A DNA stretch of 64,000 nt from Dokdonella sp. (GTDB taxonomy: Bacteria; Pseudomonadota; Gammaproteobacteria; Xanthomonadales; Rhodanobacteraceae): NCBI RefSeq assembly GCF_019634815.1, contig NZ_JAHCAP010000001.1, forward strand, positions 186,001-250,000, written 5' to 3'. The position numbers and the translations under genes were made by a program. Under the pieces are notes generated by a model. That model saw only the letters and a list, made by a program, of their open reading frames with translations. It did no database searches and was not told the origin of the DNA. Each line of letters opens with the position of its first letter. Within the stretch, counting starts at the first letter, position 1. Of this stretch, positions 36,375 to 45,197 are shown one piece after another.

Positions 36375-37192
36375 GCGGCACCGCGCAGCATTGCTTCGCG
36401 ATGGCTACGCACGAACGCGGGCTCTGGTCGGAACCGTTCCGGCAGCTCGATGACGCGATCGTCAATCGACCAGAACACCTCGCGCAAGAACGTGTCCTCA
36501 CTCGCCTTGAGTTGCGTCGATAGCAGGATGCGGTGGTCGTCGGTCAGCGAGAACAGATGCTTGTCGAACGCCTTGTCGTGGATGGAGGACAGACACAGTC
36601 CGTTGCTCGGATTCAGGCGATTGGCTTTGTCCTCCCGCCACGGCACGATATGGCTAGCGACGAGGAAACGCGCATCGCTCACACCTGAAATGCAGCAGCG
36701 CCCGCGGTAGCTGGCCAACACTGCGCGCCGGAAAAACGCTTGCTTGATGCGCTGCTGAACGATGGCTTGGCGTGTTTCGCCGGAGAAATCGTCGAGTACG
36801 AATTCGTCGTCGCTCGGCTGCGATGCTTCCGGCGCCTGACGGCGTTCGCCCCGCAAATATTCTCGAAGTTGCTCGCATTCGGTGGCGAGTCGCTCCCAAT
36901 CCGCATGAAACGCGTTCCACACTTCGCGGTCCCGGGCGGACGCGCCGCTCAGCCCTTTGCGACCGGTTCCCGTGATCGACGGATCGAGGCTCGCAAAGTT
37001 GACCAACTTCATCGCCAGCGCATCGGGCGTTCGCCCGATCAACCCGGCCAATTCGATGATCTGCGGATTCCTGCTGTGCAGTTTTCCAAACGGAGTCAAG
37101 CAGTAGAAGTAGAACGCGAGCTTGAGCTGCTCGCTCGTCCAATTTCCCTTAGTCGGAAACGCGTTGCGAGACACCGCGATCGCATCTGACAT
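36371..37192 (-). CDS. HNH endonuclease, putative restriction enzyme
   Basis: The 273-residue protein carries an HNH nuclease domain in the C-terminal half (CCISGVSDARFLVASHIVPW, then NPSNGLCLSSIHDKAFD), with the metal-binding His in the SHIVPW and DKAF segments. The N-terminal 150 residues include GLIGRTPDALAMKL and LREYLRGERR and may recognise DNA. The ATG at 37192 follows an AAGGAAA site. It sits downstream of dcm and vsr and is the best candidate for the cognate restriction enzyme of the methylase. Confidence 0.8.
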   Translation of the reverse strand: MSDAIAVSRNAFPTKGNWTSEQLKLAFYFYCLTPFGKLHSRNPQIIELAGLIGRTPDALAMKLVNFASLDPSITGTGRKGLSGASARDREVWNAFHADWERLATECEQLREYLRGERRQAPEASQPSDDEFVLDDFSGETRQAIVQQRIKQAFFRRAVLASYRGRCCISGVSDARFLVASHIVPWREDKANRLNPSNGLCLSSIHDKAFDKHLFSLTDDHRILLSTQLKASEDTFLREVFWSIDDRVIELPERFRPEPAFVRSHREAMLRGAA

Positions 37193-37245
37193 GATGGATT
37201 TCCTTGCGCTGAGCTTCGGCACCATCAACTTTGCGACAGCCTCGA

Positions 37246-37671
37246 TCATCGGCACAACCGCAGCGTCCGCGAACAACCGATTGTTGCTGCAAGCCCCGCC
37301 AACTCGCGTTTGCTCAACTGACAGGACCAAGCGATCAGAACGCGCCAACCCACTTTTTCCAACTGCCCCTTCACCTTTGCATCGCGCCCTATATTGTTGG
37401 CGAACTTTTCCTTCCAGAATGCTGCATTGTTCGCTGGCACCGTGGCGTAGCGGCATCCTTCATGACGATGCCAGAAGCAGCCATGCACGAAAACAACCGT
37501 CCGGTACTTGGGCAAGACAAGGTCGGGTTTCCCTGGTACCTTGGCATGCAGCCGGAAGCGCAGCCCCGCTCGATGCAGGAAGCTGCGCACGATCAGTTCG
37601 GGCTCTGTGTTCTTGCCACGGATGCCGGACATCATTCGGCTCCGCGTGGCGCGATCCACTACGTCGCTCAT
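37246..37671 (-). CDS. vsr: Very short patch repair endonuclease Vsr
   Basis: Vsr nicks next to T:G mismatches made when 5-methylcytosine deaminates in Dcm sites, starting short-patch repair. The 141-residue protein has SRMMSGIRGKNTEPELIVRS, the catalytic Asp in GKPDLVLP, the VFVHGCFWHRHEGC zinc-related motif and FWKEKFANNIGRD. Length is normal. The ATG (37671) shares a base with the stop of the 93-residue gene. Its presence with a Dcm-type methylase is expected from function. Confidence 0.93.
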   Translation of the reverse strand: MSDVVDRATRSRMMSGIRGKNTEPELIVRSFLHRAGLRFRLHAKVPGKPDLVLPKYRTVVFVHGCFWHRHEGCRYATVPANNAAFWKEKFANNIGRDAKVKGQLEKVGWRVLIAWSCQLSKRELAGLAATIGCSRTLRLCR

Positions 37672-37952
37672 CACGCGTCGAGTGCTCGCGGGATGCCCGC
37701 CTTGCGCATGAACACGGGATAGCAGGCCGCGATCACCTTGTCGCCATGTTCGGCGAACATCTCTGCCAACACCTTGTCCGCTGCTCTGCTTTCCAGCTCC
37801 GTGAACAACGGTGTCCCGTCTTCGGTGCGGAAGATGTCCTTTGCTGATTCTTCCGGGTGGAACAACAAGTCGCGTCGTGCCATTTCGGAGAACCAGAGCA
37901 ACATGCCGTTCGGGTTGAAGCGATCGTAAACGGGGATCCTTGAAACGCTCAT
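37671..37952 (-). CDS. Small unknown protein between dcm and vsr
   Basis: The 93-residue protein starts MSVSRIPVYDRFNPNGMLLW and has an acidic, Glu-rich middle (PEESAKDIFRTEDGTPLFTE), then a helical end. It has no membrane segment and I do not recognise the family. It is 12 bp after dcm and coupled to vsr by a one-base overlap, so it is in the operon. Candidate roles are a control protein or partner of Vsr, but no DNA-binding motif is apparent. Confidence 0.6.
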   Translation of the reverse strand: MSVSRIPVYDRFNPNGMLLWFSEMARRDLLFHPEESAKDIFRTEDGTPLFTELESRAADKVLAEMFAEHGDKVIAACYPVFMRKAGIPRALDA

Positions 37953-37964
37953 CTGTCTTCTCCT

Positions 37965-39209
37965 TCAAGCGACCAACAGGGATTTCTGTCTTGCAAGTCC
38001 AGGGTCGATCAATTCCAGGATACGCGGTTTCATCACGCGCGCAACTTCGCGCATGACCGGCATGACCACGCTGTTGCCGAATTGCTTGTACGCCTGCGTA
38101 TCACTCACCGGTATCACGAAATCATCCGGGAAGCCCATCAACCGCGCGCACTCGCGCGGCGTGAGCCGGCGCGGACGCTTGCGCGGGCCTTGCGCGATGA
38201 GGATTTCCGAGCCGTCCTTGTAGTAGCGGGCAGACAAGGTGCGCGCGACGCTGTCGCCATCGACCAGCCCGAAGCCGAAACCGTTGCCGGCGGCGCGGTG
38301 CTTTGCGGCGTAGGCCTGCAGGTACGCCCACAGCTTCGGCGTGAGCGTGTAGCGCGCGTCGACCGTGGCCTTGGGGCCTTTGGTGTAGTGCGATTCGGCT
38401 GTTTCGGCGCCATCTTGCGGATGCAGGATGCTGGACAGCTTCGGCTTGTCGGTCGGCAGGATCACATCGTCGAAGCTGAAGTCCGTGCGCTCGCGAAAAC
38501 CGACGATGAGAATGCGCTCGCGGTGCTGCGGCACGAAATGCGCACCATCGATCACCTTGCAGGCGATGTGGTAGCCGAGTTCTTCTTCCAGCACTTTCCT
38601 GATGACGCGGAAGGTGTTGCCCTTGTCGTGACTGACTAGGTTCTTGACGTTTTCCAGCAGAAACGCGGCGGGACGCTTTGCCGCAATGATGCGCGCCACG
38701 TCGAAGAACAGCGTGCCCTGCGTTTGGTCGGCGAAGCCGTGCGCGCGGCCCAGCGCGTTTTTCTTGGACACCCCGGCGATGCTGAAGGGCTGGCAGGGAA
38801 AACCCGCAAGCAGCACGTCGTGATCGGGAATGTCGCGTTCGTCGATTTTCGTGATGTCGCCTGCGAGCGCGTGCGCGGATTCGGGAAAGTTGGCGAGATA
38901 GGTCTTCTGCGCCCACGGGTTCCATTCGCTGGTGAACACGCATTGCCCGCCGTGCGCCGCGAACGCCATGCGGATGCCGCCGATGCCGGCGAACAGGTCG
39001 ATGAAGCGGAAGTCGCCTGACTTCGACGCCGCGGAATCGGTCAACGGCAGCAGGCGTTGGCGAATGGCATCGGCCAGATACGGCGGCGGATCGGTTTCCC
39101 TGACCTGCCAACGCCGCAGGGTACGTGGCGTGACGTCAAGCGCTGCGGCGAGTTCACGCTGGTTGTAGCGGCCACGCAGGCTGGCGAGCAGGGTGCGGAC
39201 GTCTTCCAT
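37965..39209 (-). CDS. Dcm-type DNA (cytosine-5) methyltransferase
   Basis: This enzyme methylates C5 of cytosine, probably in the CCWGG-type site of the Dcm/EcoRII group. The 414-residue protein has FIDLFAGIGGIRMAF (SAM site), the catalytic GFPCQPFSIAGVSKKNALGR, LLENVKNL, PQHRERILIVGF and the C-terminal RRLTPRECARLMGFPDDF and YKQFGNSVV motifs, all very close to E. coli Dcm. The first ~85 residues hold an HTH-like segment (RGRYNQRELAAALDVTPRTL), which may allow self-regulation. ATG 39209 (MEDVRTLLAS) is preferred over an upstream open frame. It leads the operon that includes vsr and the HNH gene. Confidence 0.92.
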   Translation of the reverse strand: MEDVRTLLASLRGRYNQRELAAALDVTPRTLRRWQVRETDPPPYLADAIRQRLLPLTDSAASKSGDFRFIDLFAGIGGIRMAFAAHGGQCVFTSEWNPWAQKTYLANFPESAHALAGDITKIDERDIPDHDVLLAGFPCQPFSIAGVSKKNALGRAHGFADQTQGTLFFDVARIIAAKRPAAFLLENVKNLVSHDKGNTFRVIRKVLEEELGYHIACKVIDGAHFVPQHRERILIVGFRERTDFSFDDVILPTDKPKLSSILHPQDGAETAESHYTKGPKATVDARYTLTPKLWAYLQAYAAKHRAAGNGFGFGLVDGDSVARTLSARYYKDGSEILIAQGPRKRPRRLTPRECARLMGFPDDFVIPVSDTQAYKQFGNSVVMPVMREVARVMKPRILELIDPGLARQKSLLVA

Positions 39210-39444
39210 GCCGGGACCTCCATAGGGACGAAATGCGGACAGGGTGTCCGCAGACTGTCTCACTAGCCGAGACGCGTCAAGCGCTGTGCTCGCTGCGCCC
39301 GCGTCGGCGCAATTGCGCCGTCCCGAAAGGCGCCGCCGCAACAGCCGTGCCAGCGCCGGCACGAGGGTGGCGCACAGGCCGAGGCGCGCGCGATGGGGGT
39401 GCATGCGCTGGCGCAGCTACATCCCGTGCGCCTTTGTGCAACCG

Positions 39445-39483
39445 ACAACCCACGGGCCGCCACACGAACGACCCGTGGGTTGT
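39445..39483. promoter_or_regulatory. 12-bp perfect inverted repeat upstream of sigma factor
   Basis: ACAACCCACGGG and its exact complement CCCGTGGGTTGT are separated by 15 bases in the 331-bp gap between dcm and the ECF sigma gene. There is no T-run on either side, so a simple terminator is unlikely. The site lies about 58 bp before the sigma start and 236 bp before the dcm start. It could be an operator or an extended hairpin in the sigma leader. The rest of this gap shows no gene. Confidence 0.45.
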
Positions 39484-39540
39484 GGGTGGGCCGAATCGAA
39501 GCTCGGCGACGGCGCGTTGCCAGTGGCTACAATGCGCGCC

Positions 39541-40107
39541 ATGAGCGACGCCGCCAGCGACCACGACATCACCCGCCTGCTGGTTGCGTGGCGCGGGGGC
39601 GATGTGCAGGCGCGCGAGGCGCTCATGCAGCGCGTCTACGCCAACGTGCGCGCGATCGCGATGCAATCGCTGCGCAACATGCCCGGCGCCACGCTCAGCG
39701 CGACCGATCTCGCCCACGAGGCGCTGCTGAAATTGCTCGGCAGCAATCTGGATTGGGCCGATCGCCGTCATTTCTACCATGTCGCCGCGCAGGCAACCCG
39801 CCAGGTGCTGGTCGATGCCGCGCGCAAGCGCCTGGCCGACAAGCGTGGCGCTGGCGCCGAGCATGTCGAGATCGATGCGGCGATCGACCTCGCCGCCAAC
39901 GCCGGCGACGACCAGCTCGTGCGCATCGACGAAGCCCTGAGCGAACTCGCGCTCAACGACCAGCGCCGCGCGCAAACGATCGAACTGGTGTATTTCGGCG
40001 GCCTCAGCCGACCCGAGGTCGCCGCCGCGCTGGCCGTTTCCGAAGGCACGGTCGACCGTGACTTGCGCCTCGCGCGCGCCTGGCTCAAGACCGCGTTGTG
40101 CGCATGA
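39541..40107 (+). CDS. ECF-type RNA polymerase sigma factor
   Basis: The 188-residue protein belongs to the group of ECF-like sigma factors that are paired with serine/threonine kinases in this lineage. Region 2 includes ATDLAHEALLKLLGS and WADRRHFYHVAAQATRQVLVD; region 4 has LNDQRRAQTIELVYFGGLSRPEVAAAL with an HTH and VSEGTVDRDLRLARAWLK. It lacks a nearby anti-sigma factor. The ATG at 39541 is the likely start; another ATG nine bases upstream is possible. Its stop overlaps the start of the kinase gene (ATGA), so the two are coupled. Confidence 0.87.
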   Translation: MSDAASDHDITRLLVAWRGGDVQAREALMQRVYANVRAIAMQSLRNMPGATLSATDLAHEALLKLLGSNLDWADRRHFYHVAAQATRQVLVDAARKRLADKRGAGAEHVEIDAAIDLAANAGDDQLVRIDEALSELALNDQRRAQTIELVYFGGLSRPEVAAALAVSEGTVDRDLRLARAWLKTALCA

Positions 40108-42842
40108 GCGCGCCTTCACTCGACCGCCTTGCCGAGGATTTCGAACGCCTGTCCGCCCTGCCCATCGCCCAGCGCGAGACCGCGCTCGCGGCGCTGACGA
40201 TCAGCGAGGATGAACGCGACATGCTGCGGCGCCTGCTTGCAGCCGACAGCGATCCGGATGATCCGCTCGCGCGTGCGCTCGAACAGGGCGTGGCGCAGCT
40301 TTCGGCACCACGCAGCGAACGCCTCGGGCCGTATCGACTCCTGCGCGAGCTCGGTGCCGGCGGCATGGGCACGGTGTTTCTCGCCGAACGTGTCGATGGC
40401 GGCTTCGAGCAGCGCGTCGCGATCAAGATCCTGCGCGGCTTTCCGACCGCCGACGGCCTGCGCCGCCTGCGCCTGGAGCGGCAGATCCTTGCCGGCCTGG
40501 ATCATCCCAACATCGCGCGCCTGCTCGATGGCGGCGAAACCGCGCAGGGCCAGCCCTGGCTCGCGCTCGAGCATGTCGATGGCCTGACCCTGCTCGACTA
40601 CGCCGCGCGCCATGCGCCTCGGCTGGCGCAACGACTGGCCCTGTTCGATGCGATCCTCGATGCCATCGGCCATGCCCACCAGCATCTGGTCGTGCATCGC
40701 GACATCAAGCCCGCGAACGTGCTGGTCAATGCGGCCGGCGAGGTCAAGCTGCTCGACTTCGGTATCGCCCGCCTGGTCGATCTGGATACCGGCGCGGCCG
40801 CGCGCGACACCTCCACGCGCGTGTTCACCGAGGCCTACGCAAGCCCCGAACAGCGCGAAGGTCGCGCGATCACCACCGCCAGCGACATCTACAGTCTGGG
40901 TGTGCTGTTGCGCGAATTGGTGCAAGGCTCGCCGCGGATGCTGGCCACGCCGTTGCCTGCGCTGCCGCTGGATGCCGAACTTGCCGGCATCCTCGCCAAG
41001 GCCTGCGCGCAAGAGCCGACGCAACGCTATGCCAGCGCCGGCGAATTCCGCGACGATCTCGACCGCTACCGCGACGGTCGCCCGGTGCGCGCGGCGCGTA
41101 TCACGCGCGCCTATCGGCTGCGCAAGTTCGTGTTGCGGCATCGCCTCGCAGTGCTGGCCGCCATCGTGGTCACTGCCATGCTGGCCGCATTCGTCTGGCG
41201 GTTGGATCGTGAACGCGCGCGCGCACTCGCCGCCGAGGCGCTGGCGCAGCGGGCGCAGGCGGCCTCCGAACGTGACGCCGCCAGTGCGCGCGCCGCGCTG
41301 AACTTTCTCACCGATGCCTTCAGCGCCGCCGCGCCCGACAACGCGCTGAGCAAGACGGTCAGCGTGCGTGAGTTGCTCGACAGCGCCAAGACCAAGCTCG
41401 CGCAGGACACGCACGATCCCGCCGTCACGCGCTCGATGCAGCGTCTGCTTGGTCGTCTCTACGACTCGCTCGGCGATTCGGCAGCGGCGGTCGAACAATT
41501 CGAGCAAGGCCTCGCCAAGGCCGAGCCGGGCAGTCGCGAGCAGGCGCTCGAACTGGCGCAGGACTACGACCAGTACGCCAATTTGCTCGGCATCCTCGAT
41601 CGCAAGGCACCGGCGCGTGCCGCACTCGATCAAGCGGCTGCGCTGCGTGATCGCTTTGCCGCCGGTGATGCGCTCGCGCATGCCCGCAATCAGTTGTCGC
41701 TGGCGATCTGGCACATCAATGCCGGCGAGGGCGCTCAGGCGATTGCGCTGCTGCGAAAAGTGCTGGCAACGCCGACCCACGCGACATCCTTGCCGCTGGA
41801 TCTCGAGGTGCGCGCGGCGGGATTTCTGTCGAGTCAACTGACGAGCAATGGTGGCTGCAGCGAAGCGATCACGGTCGCCGAGCACACGCTTGCGCATCTG
41901 TCCGGCACGGATCCCCGTGCGGCAGATCGGCAATGGTTGATGCGCAATCGCGCCTCGGCACTGCGTGCCTGCGGCAAGCCGGCCGAAGCCGAAGCCGCGC
42001 TGCGCGAACTGATCGCCTTGCAGGAGCAGACGATCGGCAACAGCGGCATGCGCATGCTGCAACTCAACAACGAACTGGCGCTGGCATTGCAGGAACAAGG
42101 TCGCTTCCGCGAGGCGACCCGGATACTCGCCACGCTCAAGATCCCCGAAGGTGAAGGTCCGTTCAATCGCGCCGCGCTTACCGCCAACCTCGCGGTCAGC
42201 TACGAGAACATCGGCGACTATTCGCGCGCGCGGCAATTGCTTGCGCAAGCCTTGGCCCTGCTCGATGCCGGCGGCATCGAGCGCGACAATGACGGCCACC
42301 GCGCAATCGAGCGACTCGCCGCGCGCGCGCGGGCGCTGGATGGACAAGGCGCTGCGGCGGCCACCGCGCTGGCCGACTTGCGCGAACGCGCGCGCCGCAT
42401 CGATGGCGAGGATTCGGCCGAATACGCCAACACGACGTTCCAGCTGGCTTTCGCGCAGCAACGCGCGGGGCGGGCCGCGGTCGCCTTGCCGCTGGTCGAG
42501 GAAGCCATGCGCTTGTGGGCAAGCAAGCTGCCGCCCACGCACAAGAATCTTGGCTTGCTGCATCGCCTGCACGCGACCATTGCGCTCGACCAGGGCCAGC
42601 TCGCCATCGCCGACCAAGAACTCAGTGCGGCGATCGCAATCCTCGAGGCCGGCAAGGCACCCGCGAGCGAGCTCGCATTGGCGCAGGCCGAACAGGCTGC
42701 GCTGCGTGCACGACAAGGCCGCAAGGACGAAGCGCGCAGCCTGCTCAAGTCGGCGCTGCCGCTCTTGCGCGAAGCCTATCTGCCGACCCAGGTCGGCTGT
42801 GTCGCCGCCGAACGACTGGCGCACCAACTCGGAATCCACTGA
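40104..42842 (+). CDS. Membrane Ser/Thr protein kinase with C-terminal repeat domain
   Basis: The 912-residue protein has a kinase domain at about residues 75-340: glycine loop LGAGGMGTVFLAE, Lys108 in VAIKIL, His198-Arg-Asp in VVHRDIKPANVL, LLDFGIARL and the ASPEQREG activation end. One membrane helix follows (LAVLAAIVVTAMLAAFVW, about 345-370). The C-terminal half, probably periplasmic, is helical with TPR-like units (AALDQAAALRDRFA; AEAALRELIALQEQ). It overlaps the sigma gene by four bases; its stop overlaps the bioF start. A kinase-controlled ECF sigma is inferred from the pair. Confidence 0.88.
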   Translation: MSAPSLDRLAEDFERLSALPIAQRETALAALTISEDERDMLRRLLAADSDPDDPLARALEQGVAQLSAPRSERLGPYRLLRELGAGGMGTVFLAERVDGGFEQRVAIKILRGFPTADGLRRLRLERQILAGLDHPNIARLLDGGETAQGQPWLALEHVDGLTLLDYAARHAPRLAQRLALFDAILDAIGHAHQHLVVHRDIKPANVLVNAAGEVKLLDFGIARLVDLDTGAAARDTSTRVFTEAYASPEQREGRAITTASDIYSLGVLLRELVQGSPRMLATPLPALPLDAELAGILAKACAQEPTQRYASAGEFRDDLDRYRDGRPVRAARITRAYRLRKFVLRHRLAVLAAIVVTAMLAAFVWRLDRERARALAAEALAQRAQAASERDAASARAALNFLTDAFSAAAPDNALSKTVSVRELLDSAKTKLAQDTHDPAVTRSMQRLLGRLYDSLGDSAAAVEQFEQGLAKAEPGSREQALELAQDYDQYANLLGILDRKAPARAALDQAAALRDRFAAGDALAHARNQLSLAIWHINAGEGAQAIALLRKVLATPTHATSLPLDLEVRAAGFLSSQLTSNGGCSEAITVAEHTLAHLSGTDPRAADRQWLMRNRASALRACGKPAEAEAALRELIALQEQTIGNSGMRMLQLNNELALALQEQGRFREATRILATLKIPEGEGPFNRAALTANLAVSYENIGDYSRARQLLAQALALLDAGGIERDNDGHRAIERLAARARALDGQGAAAATALADLRERARRIDGEDSAEYANTTFQLAFAQQRAGRAAVALPLVEEAMRLWASKLPPTHKNLGLLHRLHATIALDQGQLAIADQELSAAIAILEAGKAPASELALAQAEQAALRARQGRKDEARSLLKSALPLLREAYLPTQVGCVAAERLAHQLGIH

Positions 42843-44044
42843 TGTCGGGTGTCGAACACGCGCCGGCGCGCGCGACGCCCCGCCCCGACCTGATGCAGCG
42901 CCTCGCCGCGGAACGGTTGCGGCGCGAACAGGCGCAACTCCTGCGCCGGGTGCGAACCTGCATGCCGCAACAAGGCGCGTGGGTGCTGATCGAGGGCCAG
43001 CTTCAACGCGATTTTTCCAGCAATGACTATCTCGGTCTCGCGCGCGATCCGGCGCTGGTCGCGGCACTCACGCGCGCCGCGCATGCGAGTGGCGTCGGCG
43101 CCGGCGCCGCGCATCTGCTCGGCGGTCATCGCGACGAGCACGCGCAACTGGAAGCCGCGCTCGCGGAGTGGACCGGACGCGAGCGCGCGCTGCTGTTCTC
43201 GACCGGCTACATGGCCAACCTCGGCGTGCTCGCCGGCCTGCTCGAAGCCGGCGACCTGTGCGTGCAGGACAAGCTCAATCACGCCAGCCTGATCGATGGC
43301 GCGCGGCTGTCGGGCGCGACGCTGCGCCGCTATCGGCATGCGGACGTCGAGTCGGCGGCACGCCAGTTGGCGAGTCTGCCGCAGGCGGCTGCGCTGCTCG
43401 CGACCGACGGCGTGTTCAGCATGGACGGTGATGTCGCGCCGCTCGCGCAGCTCGCCAGCCTCTGCGCGGACACGGGTGCACTGATGCTGGTCGATGATGC
43501 GCACGGCTTGGGCGTGTTCGGCGCAGACGGCGCCGGCAGCCTTGCCGAAGCCGGCCTCGGACAAACTCAGGTGCCGCTCTTGATGGGCACGCTGGGCAAG
43601 GCACTCGGCTGCTTCGGCGCCTTCGTCGCCGGCCCGGCCATGCTCATCGAAGCATTGGTGCAGGGTGCGCGCAGTTTCATCTACACCACGGCGATGCCTC
43701 CTGCGCTCGCCTCGGCCACGCTCACCGCGCTCGGCATTGCACGCAACGACCACGAACGCCGCGCGCGTCTGCACGCACGCATCGCGCAGTTCCGCGACGG
43801 CGCACGGACGCTGAACTTTCCCGTGCTCGAATCGCACAGCGCGATCCAACCGATCCTGCTTGGTAACGCCCAAGCCGCGCTGACGGCTTCATCACGCCTC
43901 GCGCAACGTGGTTTCCATGTGCCGGCGGTGCGCCCGCCGACCGTGCCCGCAGGCCAGGCCCGCCTGCGCGTCACCCTGAGCGCAGCGCACTGCGAAGCCG
44001 ATGTGGCGGCCCTGCTCGACGCACTCGCTGCGGTTGCGCGATGA
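42842..44044 (+). CDS. bioF: 8-amino-7-oxononanoate synthase BioF
   Basis: BioF condenses pimeloyl-ACP or -CoA with alanine to form the first ring precursor of biotin. The 400-residue PLP enzyme has FSSNDYLGLA, HLLGGHRDEH, LFSTGYMANLGVL, VDDAHGLGVFG and the PLP Lys253 in MGTLGKALGCFGAF. The ATG at 42842 overlaps the kinase stop by one base; a second ATG at 42893 is possible but would not be needed. The stop overlaps the start of the next small gene. It belongs to the bioF-bioH-bioC group. Confidence 0.93.
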   Translation: MSGVEHAPARATPRPDLMQRLAAERLRREQAQLLRRVRTCMPQQGAWVLIEGQLQRDFSSNDYLGLARDPALVAALTRAAHASGVGAGAAHLLGGHRDEHAQLEAALAEWTGRERALLFSTGYMANLGVLAGLLEAGDLCVQDKLNHASLIDGARLSGATLRRYRHADVESAARQLASLPQAAALLATDGVFSMDGDVAPLAQLASLCADTGALMLVDDAHGLGVFGADGAGSLAEAGLGQTQVPLLMGTLGKALGCFGAFVAGPAMLIEALVQGARSFIYTTAMPPALASATLTALGIARNDHERRARLHARIAQFRDGARTLNFPVLESHSAIQPILLGNAQAALTASSRLAQRGFHVPAVRPPTVPAGQARLRVTLSAAHCEADVAALLDALAAVAR

Positions 44045-44425
44045 GCGAGGCCGCCCGCGCCGAGGCACTGCGCGCCTTGTCGTGGCTGTATCTCGATCAG
44101 CCGCTGCGCGGAAACATCCGCTGCGCGCTGCCGATTCTGGCGGCCTCACCCTTCACGCTCGCGCAACTGCGCAGCCTCTTGCTCGATGAGGTCCATCCCA
44201 TCCTGCACGGAAATCTGTGCGCCACGGCCGGCGTGTGGGACGCCTTCGATCCGGACTGGCTGGCCGCGCAGATCGCACGCAACCTCGCGCGGCCACGCTG
44301 GCTGCGCGCGCGGCCGCTGCCAGCGCACCCACGCGCAGCGACTGTGGCGACTGCTGGAGCCGCGCATCGTAAAATTGCGCGCTCAGGCCGCGTCCGGCGG
44401 CGGCAACACGCAAGCTTTGCACTGA
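44041..44425 (+). pseudogene. Small DUF7079-like gene with apparent frameshift
   Basis: From the ATG that overlaps bioF (44041), frame 1 encodes about 95 family-like residues (LSWLYLDQPLRGNIRCALPI; LLDEVHPILHGNL; FDPDWLAAQIARNL). After about 44330 the family-like sequence continues in another frame (QRLWRLLEPRIVKLRAQAA) that stops at 44425, one base before bioH. Reading frame 1 onward would run 300 bases into bioH. One extra base between about 44320 and 44345, by mutation or assembly error, would explain this. I recall similar short proteins beside bio genes in this group. Confidence 0.6.
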
Positions 44426-44426
44426 C

Positions 44427-45197
44427 ATGCATATCGAAACCATGGGCGCGCATGATGCGCGCCACGACCTCGTGCTCATCCACGGCTGGGCGATGCACGG
44501 CGACATCTTCGCGCCGCTGCTCGAGCAGCTCGGCGATGATCTGCGCGTGCATCTGGTCGACTTGCCCGGTCACGGTCGCAGCAATGGCGAATCGCGCTTC
44601 GAACTGGCCGATTGCGTGGCTCGCATCGCCGCACGCGTGCCGCGCGCGATCTGGGTCGGCTGGTCGCTGGGTGGCATGGTCGCCCTGCGCGCGGCAATCG
44701 AGCATGCGCCGCAGGTCCGCGGCGTGGTGCTGATCGCATCGAGTCCGTGCTTCGTGGCCGCGCCCGATTGGCCGCACGGTGTACCGCTATCGGTGTTCAG
44801 CGGTTTCGAAAGCAGTCTGCAAAGCGATTATCGCGACACGGTCGAGCGTTTCCTTGCGCTCGAGACCGTGGGTTCGCCGCACGCGCAAACCGAACTTCGC
44901 GAGCTCAAGGCGCGCGTGTTTGCGCATGGCGAGCCTTCGCTGACGGCACTGCGCGATGGCCTGCGTGCGCTGGAAAGTCACGACCTGCGCGCGGAGCTTG
45001 CCGCGCTGAAGATGCCGAGCCTGTGGATTTCCGCGCGCCGCGATCGGCTGGTGCCGTCGACCGCGATGCAATGGGCGGCGCAGCGCACGCCTGCATCGCG
45101 ATACCTCGAAATCAACAGCGGCCACGCGCCCTTCATCAGCCATCCGCGCGAGATCGCGACGGCGTTGCACGGCTTTGCCGCGGAGCTGCCGGCATGA
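44427..45197 (+). CDS. bioH: Pimeloyl-[ACP] methyl ester carboxylesterase BioH
   Basis: BioH removes the methyl group from pimeloyl-ACP methyl ester, ending the BioC-BioH route. The 256-residue alpha/beta hydrolase has HGWAMHGDIF, the nucleophile Ser80 in VGWSLGGMV, Asp206 in ARRDRLVP and His233 in NSGHAPFI. Length matches E. coli BioH. It starts one base after the preceding small gene and overlaps bioC by four bases. Confidence 0.93.
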   Translation: MHIETMGAHDARHDLVLIHGWAMHGDIFAPLLEQLGDDLRVHLVDLPGHGRSNGESRFELADCVARIAARVPRAIWVGWSLGGMVALRAAIEHAPQVRGVVLIASSPCFVAAPDWPHGVPLSVFSGFESSLQSDYRDTVERFLALETVGSPHAQTELRELKARVFAHGEPSLTALRDGLRALESHDLRAELAALKMPSLWISARRDRLVPSTAMQWAAQRTPASRYLEINSGHAPFISHPREIATALHGFAAELPA

